From Peribacillus simplex NBRC 15720 = DSM 1321 (GTDB lineage Bacteria; Bacillota; Bacilli; Bacillales; DSM-1321): a stretch of 64,000 nt of DNA. Numbering within the stretch: the stretch's first letter is position 1; each line of letters opens with the position of its first letter. Location: NCBI RefSeq assembly GCF_002243645.1, contig NZ_CP017704.1:3056001-3120000 (forward strand). The letters run 5' to 3'. Of this stretch, positions 54,212-62,088 are shown piece after piece. A program made the translations under genes and the position numbers. The notes beneath the pieces were generated by a model. The model made no database searches, was not told where the DNA came from, and saw only the letters and a list, made by a program, of their open reading frames with translations.

Positions 54212-55579
54212 TTGAATCGCACATGGAGTAAAAAGGTTTTACCCATCACGCTCGTTTCTGCATTAGCATTTGGAAGTTTATCATGGTCCGCTGCGGATCG
54301 TGTTTCGGCAAAGGGGAATGCAAAAAAAGAACCAGAAATTAATAACGTGATTTTTCTGATCGGTGACGGCATGGGTGTTTCCTATACCTCCGCTTACCGG
54401 TATTTAAAAGATAACCCTGGTACGAAGGTGGCAGAACGGACAGAGTTTGATAAATACTTGGTTGGCCAGCAGATGACTTACCCTGAGGACTCTGCTCAAA
54501 ATATAACGGATTCAGCTTCGGCCGCAACGGCAATGTCTTCCGGGGTGAAGACTTATAATGCTGCCATTGCAGTGGATAATGATAAATCTGAAGTCAAAAC
54601 CGTATTGGAAGCAGCAAAGGAAAAAGGAAAAGCGACGGGATTGGTTGCCACTTCAGAAATCACTCATGCTACACCTGCATCTTTTGGCGCCCATGATGAA
54701 AATCGGAAAAACATGAATTCAATCGCAGACGATTATTATAATGACTTAATCAAGGGCAAACATAAAATCGACGTCCTATTGGGCGGTGGGAAATCCAATT
54801 TTGTCCGGCCTGATGTCAATTTGGCGAAAGCCTTCGAAAAAGACGGTTACAGTTATGTGACTGATAAAAATCAAATGCTTAAGGACAAAAATGAACAGGT
54901 CCTTGGTTTATTCGCTTCTGAAGGACTCCCGAAAATGATTGATCGCCCAAGTGAAACGCCTTCTTTGGAAGACATGACAAGTTCGGCGATTAAGCGTTTG
55001 AATAAAAATAAAGATGGATTCTTCCTTATGGTCGAGGGAAGCCAGGTCGATTGGGCAGGACATGATAATGATATCGTAGGTGCAATGAGTGAAATGGAGG
55101 ACTTTGAAAAAGCATACAAAGCAGCCATCGAATTCGCGAAGAAAGACAAACATACCTTAGTGGTGGCTACTGCGGATCACTCTACAGGAGGATTCTCGAT
55201 CGGAGCCAAAGGAATATATAACTGGTATGGTGAACCGATCAAGGCAGCCAAACGCACCCCTGACTTCATGGCGGATGCCATCGTCAAAGGGGCCGATGTT
55301 GAAAAGACTTTAAAGCAATATATTAACCAAAATGAAGTGAAGCTAACTGACGATGAAATCAAAACGGTAACAGAAGCTGCCAAATCAAAAAATGTGACGA
55401 ACGTCGATAATGCCATTGAAGCCATATTCGACAATCGGACCAATACTGCATGGACTACCGGGGGACATACGGGTGAAGATGTTCCGGTCTATGCATACGG
55501 GCCATATAAAGAACGTTTTGCCGGTCAGGTCGATAACACGGATCATGCCAAAATCATCTTTGATCTATTAAAGAAGTAA
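54212..55579 (+). CDS. phoA: Alkaline phosphatase (PhoA family), secreted
   Basis: 455 residues. A signal peptide (about 1-33, KKVLPITLVSALAFGSLSWS) directs export. Metal and catalytic motifs are IGDGMG, DSASAATAMSSG (nucleophilic Ser), GSQVDWAGHDND, TADHSTGG and TGGHTGEDV. It releases phosphate from organic esters outside the cell. The start is TTG 54212, 8 bases after GGGAGG. The PhoP array makes it a phosphate-starvation gene. It is probably co-transcribed with the next gene, 22 bases away. Confidence 0.94.
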   Translation: MNRTWSKKVLPITLVSALAFGSLSWSAADRVSAKGNAKKEPEINNVIFLIGDGMGVSYTSAYRYLKDNPGTKVAERTEFDKYLVGQQMTYPEDSAQNITDSASAATAMSSGVKTYNAAIAVDNDKSEVKTVLEAAKEKGKATGLVATSEITHATPASFGAHDENRKNMNSIADDYYNDLIKGKHKIDVLLGGGKSNFVRPDVNLAKAFEKDGYSYVTDKNQMLKDKNEQVLGLFASEGLPKMIDRPSETPSLEDMTSSAIKRLNKNKDGFFLMVEGSQVDWAGHDNDIVGAMSEMEDFEKAYKAAIEFAKKDKHTLVVATADHSTGGFSIGAKGIYNWYGEPIKAAKRTPDFMADAIVKGADVEKTLKQYINQNEVKLTDDEIKTVTEAAKSKNVTNVDNAIEAIFDNRTNTAWTTGGHTGEDVPVYAYGPYKERFAGQVDNTDHAKIIFDLLKK

Positions 55580-55601
55580 TAACACTTCAGGGAGGGATTC
55601 A

Positions 55602-56249
55602 ATGAACAGACTGATGATTGGTGCCCTGTTATTGACGGCATTTGGTGCTCTTAATACCCAACCAGCTTACGAAGAAGAAACGACAGCTAAAGAAAAAACA
55701 GAGGAAATTGCCCGACCACTGGAAAAAAAGGATGTCTATGTTCCGAATCCACAGCTTCCTGATGATATAAACTTGAAGCAGATCGGTCAGGACGTTTCCG
55801 ATGCAAAAGGCGAATTAACTTTGAAGGCCTATAAAAAAGTGAATGAAACGTTGAATGTTGGCCCGATCGAGGTTGAAGTCAAAGAAATGAAAGTGATGCA
55901 TGCCACTCCGGATTACAGCATGATTGATTTCTTCCACGGCTATACGCATGATGAAGATTTCGATATCGTAAAAGTGAAAGTGGAAATCAAAAACAATACG
56001 GATAAAAAAATTAAGTTTTCCCCAGTTGCTTTCCTTGAAACGGACAGCGGAGAACATCTGACATGGGAAGATGAGATCTACTTAGAAGAACTTACTGGTG
56101 AGATAGAAGGAAACGGTTCAAAAAGCGGAAACATTGGTTTCATTCTAAATGATGGAAACATAAAGGGCATATCCCTCATGACAAGTGATGCGGTGGATGA
56201 AGAAGGGGAAGGCCTTGCAAAAGGCAAGTCAGCTGAATTCGCTTTTTAA
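55602..56249 (+). CDS. Secreted protein of unknown family, phoA operon
   Basis: 215 residues. A signal peptide (about 1-22, no lipobox cysteine) is followed by an acidic/basic linker and an Ig-like beta domain (about 70-205: IEVEVKEMKVMH, VKVKVEIKNNTDKKIKFSP) resembling DUF4352/DUF5068-type domains. The function is unknown. AGGGAGGG precedes the ATG. Tight linkage to phoA suggests induction under phosphate limitation. Confidence 0.75.
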   Translation: MNRLMIGALLLTAFGALNTQPAYEEETTAKEKTEEIARPLEKKDVYVPNPQLPDDINLKQIGQDVSDAKGELTLKAYKKVNETLNVGPIEVEVKEMKVMHATPDYSMIDFFHGYTHDEDFDIVKVKVEIKNNTDKKIKFSPVAFLETDSGEHLTWEDEIYLEELTGEIEGNGSKSGNIGFILNDGNIKGISLMTSDAVDEEGEGLAKGKSAEFAF

Positions 56250-56352
56250 AGAATATGTATAAATGCTTTGGAAAAATAAAATACTAGTACAAGTGATAGG
56301 GATTTCTATCACTGAACGGAATATCCAAATCCTAATGATGAGGTGACACAGA

Positions 56353-56505
56353 ATGAGCTATAAAGGTCAATTAGATCCACATTCTCAAAAGTTTCACCAT
56401 AATTGGACAAGACCTAAGCGTTCAAATTCTCAAGTTAATGGCCATACGCAAGAATCGCAAACAAACATTATACTAAGAAGCAATGCAAAGGCTCACAGGT
56501 GGTAA
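56353..56505 (+). CDS. YpzG-like small protein
   Basis: 50 residues. The sequence MSYKGQLDPHSQKFHHNW with a central TRPKRSNSQVNG and the C-terminal RW matches my memory of the YpzG family of Bacillus. The function is unknown. GAGGTG precedes the ATG at 7 bases, and a terminator follows. Confidence 0.75.
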   Translation: MSYKGQLDPHSQKFHHNWTRPKRSNSQVNGHTQESQTNIILRSNAKAHRW

Positions 56506-56517
56506 CGGATATTTCCG

Positions 56518-56556
56518 ATAAAGAAGGAGGCTCTCAGCGAGCCTTCTTCTTTATAT
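56518..56556 (+). terminator. Terminator after the ypzG-like gene
   Basis: AAAGAAGGAGGCTC pairs with GAGCCTTCTTCTTT (one mismatch) across five bases, followed by ATATTT. Confidence 0.82.
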
Positions 56557-56716
56557 TTAATCCAGAATCATCTAAACCGATCAAGGCATACATGGCTTTT
56601 CATTCATAATTATGATACCATTTACCTTTAAGACTAAAGCGATGAGCCTGGCGTGAAACCGGAGTTTTGATTCCGATTGAAGTTTCACCTTATACAAATA
56701 GAGGACGTGAATTGTA

Positions 56717-57091
56717 ATGATTAAAATTGAAATCCCTGCAGCGGATATAAGCATCAAACAAAGAAAGCAAGTTATAGAAGGAGACGAAGCTGTCATTCCT
56801 GAAATTTACGGGTTTATCGATTTTCATTTGATTCCCCGTGATAAAGGCGGCATCATCTTGTTTTACAATGAAAACGATGAGCTGATTTTTGTCGGTAAAG
56901 CTCGTAAATTAAGACCAAGGGTCAAGAAGCATTTCGAGGATAATGTTTCGCCGATTAAAGAGCATCGTAATGAAGTCAAGAAAATTGACATTCTTTTAGT
57001 CGAAGACGCTATGGAACGTGAAATCTATGAAACGTACATGATCAATAACCTTCATGCTAAATACAACGTCGACAAAGTGTTTTATAAATAA
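56717..57091 (+). CDS. GIY-YIG-like nuclease-fold protein
   Basis: 124 residues. The pattern GGIILFYNENDELIFVGKAR, KKHFEDN and MEREIYETYMINNLHAKYN corresponds to a GIY-YIG fold, with Glu in EREIYETYMI as the metal ligand. The usual GIY and YIG tyrosines are changed (GII, FVG), so activity is uncertain. GAGGAC precedes the ATG. It may be a small stand-alone DNA-processing protein; the role is unknown. Confidence 0.75.
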   Translation: MIKIEIPAADISIKQRKQVIEGDEAVIPEIYGFIDFHLIPRDKGGIILFYNENDELIFVGKARKLRPRVKKHFEDNVSPIKEHRNEVKKIDILLVEDAMEREIYETYMINNLHAKYNVDKVFYK

Positions 57092-57102
57092 GAAGTACCT
57101 AT

Positions 57103-57137
57103 GAAAAGCTGACTGCATATGCACTCAGCTTTTTTGT
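57103..57137 (+). terminator. Terminator after the GIY-YIG-like gene
   Basis: AAAAGCTGA pairs with TCAGCTTTT across 12 bases, followed by TT and TGTG. Confidence 0.85.
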
Positions 57138-57158
57138 GTGCAAACTTAAGTTTACATA

Positions 57159-57208
57159 TGTACAAAAACAATTTCGTACATTTACAGCTGCTCCATATTA
57201 GGTTAACA
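57159..57208 (+). promoter_or_regulatory. Candidate PhoP-box array upstream of the small secreted peptide gene
   Basis: Hexamers at 11-base phase: TGTACA (57159), AATTTC (57170), TTTACA (57181), TCCATA (57192), TTAACA (57203). Two are perfect PhoP half sites and two have one mismatch. The array ends 49 bases before the TTG start, similar to phoA. Confidence 0.5.
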
Positions 57209-57257
57209 ATGTTGGTTTATATTTAGAGTATTCCAATACATTCTCAGGAGGAAGCTA

Positions 57258-57428
57258 TTGAAGAAAATACTTTGTAAAAAGGTGTTAGTTATCTCGATCG
57301 GGACAGTGATTGCCTTTGGGAATTTAACGTGGTCCGTGTCACAAGCTTCTAAATTGGCGAAACAGAGAGAGATTGAAACTTTTGAACAAGAGACAGTAAA
57401 ATCTTCAGGGTGGGAAATGGCGGAATAA
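57258..57428 (+). CDS. Small exported peptide with a PhoA-like leader
   Basis: 56 residues. Start TTG 57258 lies after CAGGAGG at 7 bases. A signal peptide (KKVLVISIGTVIAFGNLTWS) with SQAS-type cleavage region leads to a charged mature part (KLAKQREIETFEQETVKSSG). Residues 1-26 align without gaps to the PhoA leader of this window with 12 identities, including KKVL at 7-10 and AFGxLxWS at 19-26. It may be a remnant of a phoA paralogue or a true small secreted protein. No terminator is obvious. Confidence 0.6.
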   Translation: MKKILCKKVLVISIGTVIAFGNLTWSVSQASKLAKQREIETFEQETVKSSGWEMAE

Positions 57429-57569
57429 GCATAGTAACCAATAATTTTTTTCTCGATTTGCAACAAAGAAAAAGAAAAATGTATTGGATTATGAAACGTT
57501 GTTGATGATCAGCTGCTTGTCAATATGGAGTACAATACATGATAAAACAGCAATGGAGGTTCATTACAC

Positions 57570-57683
57570 GTGATGTTATGTGTAATTGGCTTCCATTTAA
57601 TTTTTGTTTTTAGTTTTATGAAGAATGTCAGCACCTTTCATTTATCCGTGATTGCCCATGCAGCAGTATTGGAGCAATCGTGA
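57570..57683 (+). CDS. Possible 37-residue hydrophobic peptide
   Basis: GTG 57570 follows GGAGG at 10 bases. The product is one hydrophobic stretch (MLCVIGFHLIFVFSFMKN) plus a short tail. It could be a remnant of a larger membrane gene or a tiny membrane peptide. It lies in the 57429-57855 gap upstream of the Zur boxes. Confidence 0.25.
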   Translation: MMLCVIGFHLIFVFSFMKNVSTFHLSVIAHAAVLEQS

Positions 57684-57733
57684 TAACATTCGATCGGGAA
57701 AAGTATTCGGAGGTAATTTTGAAAAAAACTTGC

Positions 57734-57754
57734 AAATAGTAATGATTACGTTTT
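57734..57754. promoter_or_regulatory. Zur box 1 upstream of yciC
   Basis: AAATAGTAATGATTACG plus TTTT matches the 21-base Zur consensus at 18 of 20 defined positions. Zur represses when zinc is sufficient. Confidence 0.75.
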
Positions 57755-57797
57755 ATTATTAAAGAGTGTTTTTACATGGGTGATAGCTTTGGTATTT

Positions 57798-57818
57798 AAA
57801 TCGTAATGATTTTGATTT
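57798..57818. promoter_or_regulatory. Zur box 2 upstream of yciC
   Basis: AAATCGTAATGATTTTG plus ATTT matches the Zur consensus at 18 of 20 positions. A pair of boxes also precedes yciC in B. subtilis. Confidence 0.8.
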
Positions 57819-57855
57819 ATGTGCAGCGAAGAAATCAGGCAAAGGAGTGGTAAGG

Positions 57856-59049
57856 ATGGAGATGAAGAAAATTCCGGTTACGGTATTGAGTGGATACCTT
57901 GGTGCGGGAAAGACGACGCTTTTGAATCATATTCTTGAAAATCGGAATGATCTGAAGGTTGCCGTAATCGTTAATGATATGAGTGAGATCAATATTGATG
58001 CCTCGCTGGTCAAACAGGGAGGGTTTACCCGGACGGATGAAAAACTGGTGGAAATGCAGAATGGCTGCATTTGCTGTACGCTTCGTGAGGATTTGATGAT
58101 TGAAGTGGAGAAATTGGCGAAACAAGGGGATATTGATTACATCGTGATTGAATCGACTGGGATAAGCGAACCGGTACCTGTAGCCCAAACCTTCTCTTAT
58201 GTCGATGAAAGCATGGGAATTGATTTATCGGAATATTGCCGGCTTGATACGATGGTTACCGTTGTTGATGGGTATAACTTTTGGCAAGACTTCACTTCCG
58301 GAGAAACACTTATCGACAGGATGCAGGCAACTGATACCGCGGATGACAGGGAAGTGGTCGATCTATTAATAGATCAGATAGAGTTCGCCAATGTCATCTT
58401 GTTAAATAAAATCGATCTAATGGATGCTGACGCCGTTGAGGAATTGAAAGCGGTTCTTCATAAGATGAATGCGGATGCGAGGATCATCGAAACAAACCAT
58501 TCCAAGGTGCCGCTAAAGGATGTATTGAATACACATTTATTTGATTTTGAAGAGGCAAGCCAAGGAGCTGGCTGGATAAAGGAATTGAATGAAGAGCATA
58601 TCCCGGAGACCCTGGAGTACGGGATTTCTTCCTTCGTTTACAGAAGGAAAATACCCTTTCATCCCGAGAGGCTGATGGCGTGGTTAGAAAACTGGCCCGT
58701 ACAAGTGGTGAGGGCAAAGGGCTTCCTTTGGCTGGCATCGAGAAATGATACGGCAGGCTTGCTATCGCAGGCAGGACCGTCATTAACTTTACAAGCAGCC
58801 GGTAAATGGATTGCAGCTTACCCTGAGGAAGAACAGCGCCAAATTTTAAAGGAAGCACCTGAATTATTGGAACGGTGGAATGCAGTATACGGTGACAGGA
58901 TGACGGAGCTGGTGATGATTGGCATTCAAATGAATCAACAGGAAATCGAAAATGAATTAGATCAATGCTTATTGACGGAAATTGAGTTGCAGCAAGATTG
59001 GTCTCTGTATGAAGATCGATTGCCTGCATTTTCGGAAATCGTTCATTAA
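57856..59049 (+). CDS. yciC: YciC-like COG0523 GTPase, zinc metallochaperone
   Basis: 397 residues. The P-loop [13 protein letters not shown] (13-25) and the zinc-binding CxCC motif ([11 protein letters not shown]) define the G3E COG0523 family; a CobW C-terminal domain follows. Under zinc starvation such proteins are thought to deliver zinc to client enzymes. ATG 57856 follows AAAGGAG; the GTG at 57847 abuts that site. Two Zur boxes precede it. Confidence 0.92.
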   Translation: MEMKKIPVTVLSGYLGAGKTTLLNHILENRNDLKVAVIVNDMSEINIDASLVKQGGFTRTDEKLVEMQNGCICCTLREDLMIEVEKLAKQGDIDYIVIESTGISEPVPVAQTFSYVDESMGIDLSEYCRLDTMVTVVDGYNFWQDFTSGETLIDRMQATDTADDREVVDLLIDQIEFANVILLNKIDLMDADAVEELKAVLHKMNADARIIETNHSKVPLKDVLNTHLFDFEEASQGAGWIKELNEEHIPETLEYGISSFVYRRKIPFHPERLMAWLENWPVQVVRAKGFLWLASRNDTAGLLSQAGPSLTLQAAGKWIAAYPEEEQRQILKEAPELLERWNAVYGDRMTELVMIGIQMNQQEIENELDQCLLTEIELQQDWSLYEDRLPAFSEIVH

Positions 59050-59071
59050 AAAACTTTAGGAGGAAACAAAA

Positions 59072-59221
59072 ATGAGAGTAAACATTACTTTAGCATGCAC
59101 AGAATCAGGGGACCGAAATTATATCACGACAAAAAACAAGCGGAATAATCCGGACAGGATCGAATTGAAAAAGTACTGCCCGAGATTAAAGAAACACACG
59201 CTTCACCGTGAAACGAAGTAA
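59072..59221 (+). CDS. rpmGC: Zinc-independent ribosomal protein L33 paralogue
   Basis: 49 residues ([17 protein letters not shown] ... [12 protein letters not shown]). The four-cysteine zinc ribbon of ordinary L33 is reduced to two lone cysteines, one per half, so this is the C-minus form that replaces the zinc protein when zinc is scarce. AGGAGG lies before the ATG, 22 bases after yciC, so it is in the yciC operon. Confidence 0.92.
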   Translation: MRVNITLACTESGDRNYITTKNKRNNPDRIELKKYCPRLKKHTLHRETK

Positions 59222-59232
59222 TTTTGAGATTT

Positions 59233-59253
59233 AAATCGTAATGATTATGTTTT
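59233..59253. promoter_or_regulatory. Zur box 3, downstream of rpmGC
   Basis: AAATCGTAATGATTATG plus TTTT matches the Zur consensus at 18 of 20 positions. It would control the oxidoreductase remnant and rpsN downstream. Confidence 0.8.
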
Positions 59254-59295
59254 ATTGAAGAGGATGGATGTAAAAGGAGGTAAGTTCATGTTTTC

Positions 59296-59775
59296 ATGTT
59301 GGAATGGATCATTATTGGCGGAGGCATTCAAGGTATGACGATGGCTGCATTTTTACTTAAGTCTTATCCAGGCCCGGAATAAGGGATCCATCCCACCTGA
59401 CTTACATAAAGCGCTGATGAATTAAGTTAAACAGGGATTATTGCGTTTCATGGATGTTGAAGTGATAAGCGCTGTGTGGAGGGACGGGCATATTAGCCTC
59501 AAAGATAAAAACTAAAAGGTCATTCAACAAACAGGGACAATCCTTTCAGAGACCGGCTTTAAGTCATATGCCAGGGGAAGGATTGGCTAACGCCAGTCAT
59601 CCGGTCGGATGATTTACGCTGCGCGGAATGTGGTTATCCGATTGTATCGCAGTCGTTGCAGTGGAGTCCTGGTTTATATGTCACGGGAGCATTGGCTGAA
59701 CTTGAAATGGGGCCGATATCCAGGAATATATCGGGAGCAAGACAGGCAGCGGAACGAATTGTGAATAGTTTATAG
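59296..59775 (+). pseudogene. Decayed FAD/NAD(P)-dependent oxidoreductase
   Basis: The start is intact: AAAGGAGG, ATG 59296 and a dinucleotide-binding LEWIIIGGGIQGMTMAAFLL, then stop at 59380. Later frames still carry family pieces, e.g. VKQGLLRFMDVEVISAVWRD and LRCAECGYPIVSQSLQWSPG with LYVTGALAELEMGP near the end (stop 59773-59775). Several frameshifts and stops break it, and the middle is shortened. Intact homologues occur in Zur regulons of other bacilli. Confidence 0.8.
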
Positions 59776-59815
59776 AATTTATTAAATCAACATCTTTAAA
59801 AAAAGGAGAATTAAA

Positions 59816-60085
59816 ATGGCGAAAAAATCCAAGGTAATAAAAGCGGAAAAACAGTTGGCAATGGTCGAAAAGTATGCAGAACTTAGAAAGGAATTGAAGG
59901 AGAAAGGGGATTATGCAGCATTAGCCAAAATCCCTCGTGATTCCTCACCGACAAGGGTCCACAATCGTTGTGGAGTAACGGGGAGGCCCCGTGGATATAT
60001 GCGCAAATTCAACATGTCACGTATCGTTTTTAGGGAACTTGCTCATAAAGGGCAACTGCCGGGTGTTAAAAAGTCAAGCTGGTGA
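59816..60085 (+). CDS. rpsN: Zinc-independent ribosomal protein S14 paralogue
   Basis: 89 residues, the long C-minus S14 type. Conserved pieces are [20 protein letters not shown] and [20 protein letters not shown]; the CxxC pairs of zinc-binding S14 are missing. It replaces zinc S14 under starvation (B. subtilis RpsNB/YhzA). AAAGGAG precedes the ATG. It probably shares the Zur box at 59233. Confidence 0.93.
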   Translation: MAKKSKVIKAEKQLAMVEKYAELRKELKEKGDYAALAKIPRDSSPTRVHNRCGVTGRPRGYMRKFNMSRIVFRELAHKGQLPGVKKSSW

Positions 60086-60265
60086 TGCAGGGAGAAGAAA
60101 GGGGATTTAAGGATAATAGTGAAAAGTAGCCCTTTACAAAAAAAATATAATTATTACATATTAGGATAAATGCAGTGTATTAAGAAATTACTTCAGTTAA
60201 GTAAAGAAAGGTTTTTTATCTGTAAATTTTGTTGAACATTCAAGAAGCGGCCTTTAGAGTGAACG

Positions 60266-60303
60266 TAAAAAAGCAGAAGTCTTTAAGACTCTGCTTTTTT
60301 TAG
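60266..60303. terminator. Bidirectional terminator, rpsN side / VOC gene
   Basis: AAAAAAGCAG, AGTCTT / AAGACT, CTGCTTTTTT form a stem with one bulged A. It serves the leftward VOC gene and any readthrough from rpsN. Confidence 0.8.
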
Positions 60304-60311
60304 TATGCTTT

Positions 60312-60698
60312 TTACCTTTGGAAAAATTCAATCCACTCTTTTTCCGGTCCATATACGTAGAAATAGCGATAACCATTTGGAAGGGTGACTATCTCTTCAT
60401 CAATCAGCTCGGTGTTATCCAAGCTTTTGATCCGGGCATATTCTTCTTCGATATCATCCACGGTAATGGCAAAATGGTGGATCGTTGCTTCGGATGGCAG
60501 TGTGTCGCTATATCCCTGAATCAATTCTATTTCCGTTTCGTCCGACTCTTCGTAACCGAGGAATGCCAGTTCGATTACCCCATTAGTATGAGTCATGCGT
60601 GCTTTTAATTTTAAATCCAGCACATCTTGATAAAAAGCGATGGATTTTTCAAGATCTCTTACAACAACGCCAATGTGATCGACCCTTTTCGCAGCCAA
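60312..60698 (-). CDS. VOC/glyoxalase-fold protein
   Basis: 128 residues. It has the usual glyoxalase start RVDHIGVVVRDLEKSIAFYQDVL, with metal-ligand His and Glu candidates (DHIG, VIELAF, HHFAITV, EWIEFF). It may be a lactoylglutathione-lyase-like or epimerase-like enzyme; substrate unknown. The start is TTG 60698, 8 bases after AAGGAGG; the longer frame to 60731 would bury that site. Confidence 0.85.
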   Translation of the reverse strand: MAAKRVDHIGVVVRDLEKSIAFYQDVLDLKLKARMTHTNGVIELAFLGYEESDETEIELIQGYSDTLPSEATIHHFAITVDDIEEEYARIKSLDNTELIDEEIVTLPNGYRYFYVYGPEKEWIEFFQR

Positions 60699-61020
60699 GA
60701 AATCTTCCTCCTTCATTATATCCAGGTGCAATACGCTAATATTAGTATATATAAGATTATTCGGAATTAAATCACATTTTTATAGCCGTTATTAGATAAT
60801 TTTTTAAATGATGTTAAAAAAGGGAAAGTATTGGTAAATAATGAAAAAATGACAAGTGGCTTATGGGATAATACTTTTCTTCCATAATATCTCTTGATTG
60901 ATTCTTTTCTTGGAAAGAATGGTATTATAATTTTCCAGGGCTAAAATTTGTTTATAAATCGAATAGTCGATATACTATGGAAACAACTCCATTATTAATG
61001 GATATGAAAGGAGAGGTAGT

Positions 61021-61290
61021 ATGGGAAAAATTCGTGAAGGTGAGGTTTTCACCCTTACTGATGACAGTGATGAAGGCCATGAAGTTGAGGTTTTAGGATC
61101 ATTGGATGTAGAAGGAACGGAATATGTTGCAGTAGGTTTGCTTGAAGATATTGAAGAGGATACAGATGAAGATATCGATATTTTCTTTTTCAGGGTCGAA
61201 GGCGAAGGTGAACTGCTCGATATCCAATCGGATGAAGAGTTCGAAAAGGTATCATTGGCGTTTGAAGCGGCATTTGAAGCGAAAGAATGA
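61021..61290 (+). CDS. DUF1292 family protein
   Basis: 89 residues, strongly acidic, with the DUF1292 pattern FTLTDDSDEGHEVEVLGS and YVAVGLLED then IDIFFFRVEGEGE. Cytoplasmic, function unknown. AGGAGAGG precedes the ATG. Confidence 0.85.
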   Translation: MGKIREGEVFTLTDDSDEGHEVEVLGSLDVEGTEYVAVGLLEDIEEDTDEDIDIFFFRVEGEGELLDIQSDEEFEKVSLAFEAAFEAKE

Positions 61291-61296
61291 CAAGAT

Positions 61297-61327
61297 AAAA
61301 GACGGCACAATTTGTGCCGTCTTTTTT
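61297..61327. terminator. Terminator after the DUF1292 gene, usable from both strands
   Basis: AAAAGACGGCACAA pairs perfectly with TTGTGCCGTCTTTT with a one-base loop, so the real loop is larger. T tracts occur on both strands, so it could also end leftward transcription from repeat copy B. Confidence 0.92.
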
Positions 61328-61340
61328 ATATGTATAAAGA

Positions 61341-61401
61341 AAGTATTAGCCCCGCCTTCGCCAAATACCATGATAGCCACGCGTGCTATCCAGCCTTACT
61401 T
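61341..61401 (-). repeat. Interspersed 61-bp element, copy B
   Basis: It aligns to 51601-51661. On the reverse strand it begins after TATACT (61408-61403) and reads GWIARVAIMVFGEGGANT, with a stop (TAA) one codon before the G. It runs into the terminator at 61297-61327. It has no cre site and no clear -35. Confidence 0.75.
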
Positions 61402-61513
61402 AAGTATAGGATTGTTTTATTGATAGGACGTGTACTCCATATGAAGATTTTGTTAATAAACGGAGTATTTTTCCATCCCCGAGGCATAGGATAAAAAAAA
61501 TGGGGGTGATGGG

Positions 61514-61942
61514 ATGGCCGTTGTAAAGCACACTGATGCCGATATTGCCTTATTGGCAAGATTGCTTAGAGCGGAAGGCGAAGGTGAAGGGGATCAAGGC
61601 ATGTTGATGATCGGTAATGTAGGAGTCAATCGGATTAGGTCGAATTGTTCCGATTTCAAAGGGTTGAGGACGATTCCAGACATGATTTATCAGGAGCATG
61701 CCTTTGAAGCAGTACAGAAGGGGTATTTTTATCAGCGAGCAAGGGACAGGGAAAAAAGACTTGCACGCCGCAGTGTAAATGGTGAAAGGATATGGCCCTC
61801 GAAATTTAGCCTATGGTACTTCAGACCACCGGGAGATTGTCCGGCAACCTGGTATAATCAGCCCCTGGTTGGGCGTTTCAAGCTCCATTGCTTTTATGAA
61901 CCAACAGGTACAGAATGTCCAAATATTTATAATACATTTTAA
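61514..61942 (+). CDS. cwlJ: Spore cortex-lytic hydrolase CwlJ
   Basis: 142 residues, the same length as B. subtilis CwlJ. SleB-family motifs LLARLLRAEGEGEGDQGM, IGNVGVNRIRSNCSDFKGLR and SLWYFRPPGDCPA are all present, including the catalytic Glu in RAEGEG. CwlJ degrades cortex during Ca-dipicolinate-triggered germination. GGGGGTG precedes the ATG. Its partner gerQ is not adjacent. Confidence 0.94.
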   Translation: MAVVKHTDADIALLARLLRAEGEGEGDQGMLMIGNVGVNRIRSNCSDFKGLRTIPDMIYQEHAFEAVQKGYFYQRARDREKRLARRSVNGERIWPSKFSLWYFRPPGDCPATWYNQPLVGRFKLHCFYEPTGTECPNIYNTF

Positions 61943-62088
61943 GGAAGAGGCTGAACCTTATGGGGTTTGGCCTCTTTGTGCATCAATCCTTAACTTGGAG
62001 AAATCATATGATAAAACTGGCAAATGATTTACTGATACTGTAAAATTGAGACTGTAAATTTCCGGATAAGAAAGGAATAAAAATATAG

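Noticed and set aside
54022-54231. 69-codon frame upstream of phoA
   Set aside because: It runs through the PhoP array and overlaps the phoA start; no ribosome site.
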